Assembly (NCBI GenBank): GCA_964640655.1
Contig: CAZXFT010000025.1
Coordinates: 1 to 46,189 of the forward strand
Source: BJGO01 sp964640655
Lineage (GTDB): Bacteria; Bacteroidota; Bacteroidia; Chitinophagales; UBA10324
Direction: 5' to 3'
Length of the DNA stretch: 46,189 nucleotides
The notes beneath the pieces were generated by a model, which saw only the letters and a program-made list of their open reading frames with translations, did not search any database and had not been told where the DNA came from. Below, in pieces: positions 41,945 through 46,189 of the stretch. The translations under genes were made by a program, and so were the position numbers. Position 1 is the first letter of the stretch; every line of letters starts with the position of its first letter.

Positions 41945-42289
41945 TTAGTTTTTTCTTTCGTACTGGCAACATTCGTGAAGAGAAGAATAAACCTTATCAC
42001 TTGCATTAAATTTTTCATTGTCATAACCAGCATCTGCTATACGTTTAAGTACAACATCTAAAGTTGTTTTCGTACTATCATAAGTAATTGTTGCTTGTTT
42101 GGTATCCTTATTCCAATTTACCAGTGCCATATTTTTTTTATTACCTGCTTTTTCTATTGTCTTTTTGCACATGCCACAATTACCCCAAATTTTAGTAGTT
42201 ATCGTTTTAGCATTATTTATTTGCGCATTACAACTTGTAAAAGTTAATGATATAGCAATGCAAATGAATATTGATTTTATATTGTTCAT
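41945..42289 (-). CDS. Heavy-metal-associated (HMA) domain lipoprotein, copper chaperone-like
   Basis: A 114-residue exported protein: a lipoprotein signal (KSIFICIAISLTFTSC, Cys20) is followed by an HMA fold with the metal site GNCGMCKKTIEKAG (C38 and C41, CxxC), then strands MALVNWNKDTKQATITYD and helix LDVVLKRIADAGYDNEKF. A C-terminal extension ends LHECCQY, adding His105, Cys107 and Cys108 as further potential metal ligands; this CCQY ending is common in periplasmic metal-binding proteins of Bacteroidota. In the family it binds Cu(I) or Hg(II). It is the last gene of the copper operon, 11 nt after the second di-heme gene, and probably receives or stores copper in the periplasm. Confidence 0.85.
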   Translation of the reverse strand: MNNIKSIFICIAISLTFTSCNAQINNAKTITTKIWGNCGMCKKTIEKAGNKKNMALVNWNKDTKQATITYDSTKTTLDVVLKRIADAGYDNEKFNASDKVYSSLHECCQYERKN

Positions 42290-42300
42290 ATTTTAATTTT

Positions 42301-43383
42301 TTAAAAAGGATTTTGATATTCTGGATTTATAATTAATTTTTGATCTGTTAATGTTTTTAAGAAAGCAACCAATGCTTTTTTATCAGCTACTGAAAGTTGT
42401 AGTCCATTCGGTAATTGTTGTTGAAAAGAAGCATCTAATGTAGAAGAATTCTTTACTAAATTATAATGGTCAATAACTTGTTCCAGGGTACCAAACCTAC
42501 CATCGTGCATATAGGGTGCTGTAAGTTCTACATTGCGTAAACTCACTACTTTAAATTTTGCTTTATCTGCTGGGTTATTGGTTACATTTTCTCTTCCAAT
42601 ATCCGAAACAGTTGTATTGTCATCAATACCGTTGTTCATATACATATCGTTTTCAAAGTTTGCACCACCGTGGCAATGCTGACAGTCGGCACCACTTGTG
42701 GCAGGAAATCCAGGATTGTACTCTGTAAAAAATAAATATCGTCCTCTTTCTTCTTGTGCAGTAAGTGTTGCAGTTCCTGCTAAAAACTTATCGTATTTAG
42801 AATTATTAGAAACAATAGAATTCATAAACTGCTCCAATGCTTTTGAAATTAAAATAGTATCAATTTGGGTAGTTCCAAAGGCTTTTTTAAACTGATTTGG
42901 ATAAATGACACTTGCTTGTAATTTACTTACCACATTTGCTAATGTTTCATCCATCTCCAAATTATCCTGTATCGGTTTAAGCGATTGATGACGCAATAAA
43001 TTAGCTCTGCCATCCCAAAAAAACTGATTGGTATTCCAAGCCATATTAAAAACCGACATTGCATTTCGATGACCTGGCAGATTATTTACACCAATAGAAA
43101 ATTTTGCTGTATCATTAAATGCAAATTCTTGCATATGGCAACTGGCACAAGCTTGGGTATTGGTTCTAGAAAGTTGCTTGTCATAAAACAGCATTCTTCC
43201 TAATTTTACACCCTCCCGTGTGAGTGGATTATCACTGGCTATGGTGGGTGAGGGGAAAGTTCCAATATCTAAAGTATAAGGAGAATCAGGTTCTTCAGTA
43301 ACAGGGGGGTCTTTTTTGCAACTATGTAGAATTATTGCTATTGTTACAATGCATAATACTATGCATATTTTTTTATTTGTCAT
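42301..43383 (-). CDS. Di-heme cytochrome c peroxidase/MauG-family lipoprotein (paralogue 2)
   Basis: A 360-residue exported di-heme protein with a lipoprotein signal (VTIAIILHSC, Cys22). Two heme sites are intact: C79/C82/H83 (ACASCHMQEFAF) and C234/C237/H238 (CQHCHGGANF). LGRMLFYDKQLSRTNT, FFWDGRANLLRHQSLKPIQ and LRNVELTAPYMHDGRFGTLE are family signatures. The conserved Trp of FWDGR, on the electron path between hemes in bacterial peroxidases and MauG, is kept. It may be a true peroxidase or a MbnH-like Trp-oxidising enzyme; the axial ligand of the second heme needs an alignment. Its ATG overlaps the stop of the first di-heme gene (ATGA), indicating coupled translation. Confidence 0.9.
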   Translation of the reverse strand: MTNKKICIVLCIVTIAIILHSCKKDPPVTEEPDSPYTLDIGTFPSPTIASDNPLTREGVKLGRMLFYDKQLSRTNTQACASCHMQEFAFNDTAKFSIGVNNLPGHRNAMSVFNMAWNTNQFFWDGRANLLRHQSLKPIQDNLEMDETLANVVSKLQASVIYPNQFKKAFGTTQIDTILISKALEQFMNSIVSNNSKYDKFLAGTATLTAQEERGRYLFFTEYNPGFPATSGADCQHCHGGANFENDMYMNNGIDDNTTVSDIGRENVTNNPADKAKFKVVSLRNVELTAPYMHDGRFGTLEQVIDHYNLVKNSSTLDASFQQQLPNGLQLSVADKKALVAFLKTLTDQKLIINPEYQNPF

Positions 43384-44408
43384 TGTCTAAAATTTTTATT
43401 TTGAATAAACTTAATGTCTGTTAATGCGGTTAGAAAATTAATGAGGTCTTGTTTTTCTTGAGCAGTTAATCCCATTGGTTGTATTAAATTACTTTTATTA
43501 ATATGGTTTTTACCACCACTATTATAATGCTCCACAACCTCTGTTAGAGTAGCTAAACTTCCATTGTGCATATAAGGTGCTGTAAGTGCAATATTGCGAA
43601 GTGTAGGCACTTTAAATTTGGCTCTATCTTGCTCTAATTTTGTTAATCGCATTCTACCGCTATCGGAATAATTGATAAATAGTCCATTGTTTTCAAAAGC
43701 ATAGTTTGTAAAATCAAATCCACTATGACAACTACTGCAATTGGTTTTACTGCTATTAAATAATGTGTATCCTCTTAGTTCACTTTCATTTAATGCAGAT
43801 GATTTTCCTTGGTAATAATATTCATCAAATTTGCTGTTTCCACTTATCAAACTTCGTTCAAAGGTTGCCAATGCTCGTGTAATAACAAAAGCATCCAATT
43901 CTCTATTATAAGCAGTTTGAGCCATTGATTTATAGGTGTTATTTTGTTTTAATTTTTCTACTACATCTAACATATTGGTGTTAAACTCGTTATGCTCTTG
44001 TATGGGTACTAATATTTGCATTTCTAATGTTGGCACACCGCCAGCCCGTGTATAATAAGGATGATAGGCTACATTCGCTAAAGTAGGTGCATTGCTTGTG
44101 CCAATGGCATTATTATCTCCAACACTCAAGGCTACATTATCACTGAAAGCAAAATCTTGTTTATGGCAAGAAGAACAACTTACTGTATTATTTTTGGATA
44201 GTTGTTTGTCAAAAAATAATTTTTTGCCCAATTCCCATCTTTCTTCAGTAAAATTATTATCAGCAGGAAAATTAATTGATGGAAAGCCCATAGGTATGTC
44301 TATAATTTCTTTCTCTTCTAACTTAATAGCAGAGTCTTTTTTGCAACTATAAATTATAGTACAACTAAAGAAAAGTAGAAAAAATAATTTCACCAATGGG
44401 CTTCGCAT
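43380..44408 (-). CDS. Di-heme MauG/MbnH-like lipoprotein (paralogue 1)
   Basis: A 342-residue di-heme protein directly behind the MbnP-like gene (4 nt gap). Lipoprotein signal: FFLLFFSCTIIYSC (Cys22). Heme sites: C78/C81/H82 (CSSCHKQDFAF) and C224/C227/H228 (CSSCHSGFDF). It shares LGKKLFFDKQLSKNNT and LRNIALTAPYMHNGSLATLT with paralogue 2, but the FWDGR segment is replaced by YYTRAGGVPTLEMQILVP, so the relay Trp is missing and the GG-PTLEMQ form is closer to MbnH-type (MXAN_0977-like) enzymes as I remember them. I infer that this is the better candidate for oxidising the MbnP Trp. It is probably lipid-anchored in the periplasm. Confidence 0.88.
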   Translation of the reverse strand: MRSPLVKLFFLLFFSCTIIYSCKKDSAIKLEEKEIIDIPMGFPSINFPADNNFTEERWELGKKLFFDKQLSKNNTVSCSSCHKQDFAFSDNVALSVGDNNAIGTSNAPTLANVAYHPYYTRAGGVPTLEMQILVPIQEHNEFNTNMLDVVEKLKQNNTYKSMAQTAYNRELDAFVITRALATFERSLISGNSKFDEYYYQGKSSALNESELRGYTLFNSSKTNCSSCHSGFDFTNYAFENNGLFINYSDSGRMRLTKLEQDRAKFKVPTLRNIALTAPYMHNGSLATLTEVVEHYNSGGKNHINKSNLIQPMGLTAQEKQDLINFLTALTDIKFIQNKNFRQ

Positions 44409-44412
44409 ACTT

Positions 44413-45381
44413 TTATTTTATTACAATTTTACGATTCGCAACGACCTCATTTTTGTTGTAGAATTTCAAAAAGTAAAACCCCTTTGGTGTACTGCTTACA
44501 TTTATTTCATTTGTATTACTTAAATTAGATTCAATAATAACTTTGCCAGAAATGTCTGCAATTATTACTCTGTCTGCATGATTAGTTGTGTTATTAAAAT
44601 CAATAAACAACTTATCTACTGTAGGATTTGGATATATATTCACTTCTAGTTTATCTTCGACAATACCAATAGAAGACGGTATTCCTGTGCCTGGGCTAAA
44701 TACAAAATCACGAAAATTTTGCAATGCAGTTAAGTCTGTTGCATCTACTCCGTGATCTATTGGTCCAGAACTAACATTTATTCCTTTTAATGCTTGTGTG
44801 TAGTCTGCATTTAGATTTATATAAATATCATTTGTTCCACTTGGTACTCCTGCAACCATTTTTGTTTGATTAAAATAATTAGCATTGCCTAATCCGTGCA
44901 TTTGAAAAACAGTAGAAAAACCACTGCCAGTAGTTCCTTCTAATGCTATGAAACGATAGCCTGATGACCAGCCCCAGTGCATTGATGGTGATTGAAAAGA
45001 AAGTGGAGAACCAGCAGGTTGCAATGAAGGGTCGGCATTGTTTATGGGTGATTCTACACCTATTGAGAATGTTATGCCTTCTACATTAGTTACATTAAAG
45101 TTGCCTAACAGTTCGATTACATTTGCACTCCCTTTGGCTAAAATATACTTGTTAGGTACAGCTGTTTCCATACCACCATCGTGGATGATTTTTATACCAG
45201 AAATGTAATAATCTACCCGTGTAATTTTGAAATCTTGCATCAAGTCATTTTGTGCAGTTTGATTGAATGCAAAATTTGCAGTAGCTAGTTTATGTGTAAT
45301 AGTAAAATACACATTTTTTTGAGCTTTGGAAATCATTATTGTGAACATCAAAGCGATTGTAAGTAAAATTGACTTTGTCAT
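44413..45381 (-). CDS. MbnP-family copper-binding protein with T9SS type A sorting domain
   Basis: A 322-residue exported protein. A signal peptide ends at SKA20; residues ~22-235 are an MbnP-like domain: VYFTITHKLATANFAFN, FKITRVDYYISGIKIIHDGG, the diagnostic SMHWGWSSGYRFIALEG (WxW = W136 and W138, beside H135 and M134), and a second metal-ligand candidate FQMHGLG (H162). In methanotroph MbnP the first Trp of WxW is oxidised to kynurenine by the di-heme MbnH, and the site then binds Cu(I). Residues ~245-322 are a T9SS sorting domain (EVNIYPNPTVDKLFIDF ... STPKGFYFLKFYNKNEVVA). It should therefore reach the cell surface. It is followed by two MauG-family genes, one of which is the likely maturation enzyme. 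Confidence 0.88.
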   Translation of the reverse strand: MTKSILLTIALMFTIMISKAQKNVYFTITHKLATANFAFNQTAQNDLMQDFKITRVDYYISGIKIIHDGGMETAVPNKYILAKGSANVIELLGNFNVTNVEGITFSIGVESPINNADPSLQPAGSPLSFQSPSMHWGWSSGYRFIALEGTTGSGFSTVFQMHGLGNANYFNQTKMVAGVPSGTNDIYINLNADYTQALKGINVSSGPIDHGVDATDLTALQNFRDFVFSPGTGIPSSIGIVEDKLEVNIYPNPTVDKLFIDFNNTTNHADRVIIADISGKVIIESNLSNTNEINVSSTPKGFYFLKFYNKNEVVANRKIVIK

Positions 45382-45432
45382 TTAATAATTTTTTTATTGA
45401 TTTATTATTTTAATTATTGAAAGATAAATATG

Positions 45433-45480
45433 GTTTATACCAATAGGCATAAACTATTAAAACTCTTTGCCAGTGGCAAA
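45433..45480. promoter_or_regulatory. Two inverted repeats upstream of the MbnP-like gene (candidate operators)
   Basis: GTTTATACC (45433-45441) and GGCATAAAC (45446-45454) pair at 8 of 9 positions plus a G-T. TTTGCCA-G-TGGCAAA (45466-45480) is a perfect 15-nt palindrome. They sit 52-99 nt before the MbnP ATG, just upstream of TATCTTTC (45419-45426), a one-mismatch -7 box. Their position suits a metal-responsive repressor or activator site, but no regulator gene is next to them. Confidence 0.4.
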
Positions 45481-45504
45481 AAGCATTTAATAAGTCATCA
45501 AATT

Positions 45505-45894
45505 CTAAATCCGAAAAAAGCTATGTAGTATGTATAGCGGTGGGAAATAGTTGGGTGGGTGGTCTGAAGCAATTGTAACTGCGTTTGTTACAGGTACAGT
45601 TGCCTGTTGAAAAAAAATAAAGGATGGTTCAAAATCTAAAACTTGAAAGTGCTTTAGAATTAAAGTTTTAGTATGAATAATTTCTTTTTTTTGTGCCTTT
45701 ACTTCAACTTTCTTGTCTTTGCAACAGTCTTTACTATGTGAATGGTCTTGATGGTCGCAAGCACAAACAACCCCTACATCAAATCCAAAAATAGCGTACG
45801 AATTATGTCCACCGCATTGATGTATATTCATACTAAACCCTGCTGATGAAAACAGATGTATAAAAATTAATAGTATGATAACAATTTTTTTCAT
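45505..45894 (-). CDS. HYC_CC_PP-like small Cys/His-rich exported protein
   Basis: A 129-residue protein with an N-terminal hydrophobic signal (KIVIILLIFIHLFSSAGFS) and a metal-rich middle: HQCGGH (C27), VVCACDHQDHSHSKDCCKDK (C44, C46, C57, C58 and several His), then a C-terminal part containing DHPPNYFPP. The order His-x-Cys, Cys-Cys, Pro-Pro fits the small Bacteroidota family named HYC_CC_PP, which has no established biochemical role. The ligands point to a soft metal such as copper. It is the first gene of the copper operon, 123 nt before the MbnP gene, and a palindrome TTTCAATTGAAA lies at 45928-45939, upstream of its start. Confidence 0.8.
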   Translation of the reverse strand: MKKIVIILLIFIHLFSSAGFSMNIHQCGGHNSYAIFGFDVGVVCACDHQDHSHSKDCCKDKKVEVKAQKKEIIHTKTLILKHFQVLDFEPSFIFFQQATVPVTNAVTIASDHPPNYFPPLYILHSFFRI

Positions 45895-46015
45895 TAATAT
45901 TCTTACCTAAAAGTACAATAATATTTATTTCAATTGAAACTATTTTTTTTGTAGAGGGTAGCTTGTTACACTTTTGTCTAATCTTAAAAATGGTTGATTC
46001 TTACTTTGCATTAGT

Positions 46016-46086
46016 GCCAACGGGCCGCAGCTTCCGTTGTGGCGGATTTTCACCACAAATGTTCAATTAAAAAACTGCAGTTGAAC
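46016..46086. repeat. Cluster of inverted repeats at the right edge
   Basis: Three nested or neighbouring hairpins lie in about 70 nt: CAACGG/CCGTTG (46018-46023, 46034-46039), TTGTGG/CCACAA (46037-46042, 46053-46058) and GTTCAA/TTGAAC (46061-46066, 46081-46086). Together with the direct repeat at 46119-46141 this looks like a structured boundary element rather than coding DNA. No gene is visible from 45895 to the end of the window. Confidence 0.4.
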
Positions 46087-46118
46087 ATACCACAAAACTG
46101 TCATACGTAGTACAGAAC

Positions 46119-46141
46119 CCGCTATTATGCCAAGCCCTTGT
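46119..46141 (+). repeat. Imperfect direct repeat, right flank of the copper operon
   Basis: Partner of 41897-41919 (18 of 23 identical, same orientation, core GCCAnnCCCTTGT), lying just after the inverted-repeat cluster. Confidence 0.45.
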
Positions 46142-46189
46142 GCTTGTTGCACAACTCACTACCTGATGTGAGAAACAATTCCATACAAA

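Noticed and set aside
36778..45381. Link between 3-hydroxyanthranilate dioxygenase (kynurenine pathway) and kynurenine formation in MbnP
   Set aside because: The first acts on a free metabolite and the second is a protein side-chain modification; sharing the word kynurenine is not a functional link.
1..46189. Search for tRNA, rRNA, CRISPR arrays, transposases and prophage genes
   Set aside because: None was recognised on either strand by eye; a covariance-model scan could still reveal a small RNA.

Overview
The window comes from a member of the phylum Bacteroidota, probably of a Chitinophagales/Sphingobacteriia-like lineage. The evidence is a SusC/SusD pair, several secreted proteins with type IX secretion (T9SS) C-terminal sorting domains of type A and type B, a zinc-less ribosomal protein L36, a fused alpha/beta E1 dehydrogenase, MqnC of the futalosine menaquinone route, and Bacteroidota-type promoters (TTG, 20 nt, then TAnnTTTG or TAnnTTCG). 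No rRNA, tRNA, CRISPR array, transposase or phage gene was found.

Layout. 1-1102: the 3' end of a T9SS cargo gene, a short remnant resembling the tail of rplO, and a terminator. 1103-5050 (minus): a fused branched-chain 2-oxoacid dehydrogenase E1 followed by uvrC. 5125-8650 (plus): promoter, infA-rpmJ-rpsM-rpsK-rpsD-rpoA-rplQ, terminator. 8721-9074: small ArsR-like regulator. 9045-15521 (minus): polysaccharide operon (SLBB export protein, Wzz-like protein, PHP phosphatase, rfbC, rfbD, cysQ). 15533-18429 (minus): OmpA-family protein and polyprenyl diphosphate synthase. 18519-22462 (plus): alpha/beta hydrolase, acyl-CoA dehydrogenase, DUF4476 protein, spermidine-synthase-like methyltransferase. 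22465-25004 (minus): coaX, outer-membrane protein and lptC, overlapping head to tail. 25094-29764 (minus): SusD-like and SusC-like nutrient uptake pair. 29899-31774 (minus): panD, a flippase-like membrane protein and rfaE2. 31879-36777 (plus): a T9SS-exported deiminase, an M16 homologue lacking its zinc motif, and a T9SS type B protein. 36778-39062 (minus): 3-hydroxyanthranilate dioxygenase and another T9SS cargo. 39357-41386 (minus): GC-rich ctlX and mqnC. 41945-45894 (minus): an AT-rich copper operon.

The most interesting part is 41.9-45.9 kb. It encodes a Cys/His-rich HYC_CC_PP-like protein, an MbnP-family copper protein (WxW motif intact) fused to a T9SS sorting domain, two di-heme MauG/bCcP-family lipoproteins, and a heavy-metal-binding (HMA) lipoprotein. 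In methanotrophs the di-heme enzyme MbnH oxidises the first Trp of the MbnP WxW motif to kynurenine, which allows Cu(I) binding. Here the pair is rebuilt as a cell-surface system with no methanobactin genes in view. Imperfect 23-nt direct repeats lie just outside the operon, its base composition differs from the GC-rich genes beside it, and palindromes sit upstream of the MbnP gene. Together these suggest a mobile copper-handling cassette.

Several starts were moved inward from the longest open frame because a signal peptide, a promoter box or a family N-terminus required it; each case is explained in its entry. All functions are assigned by reading motifs, not by database search.
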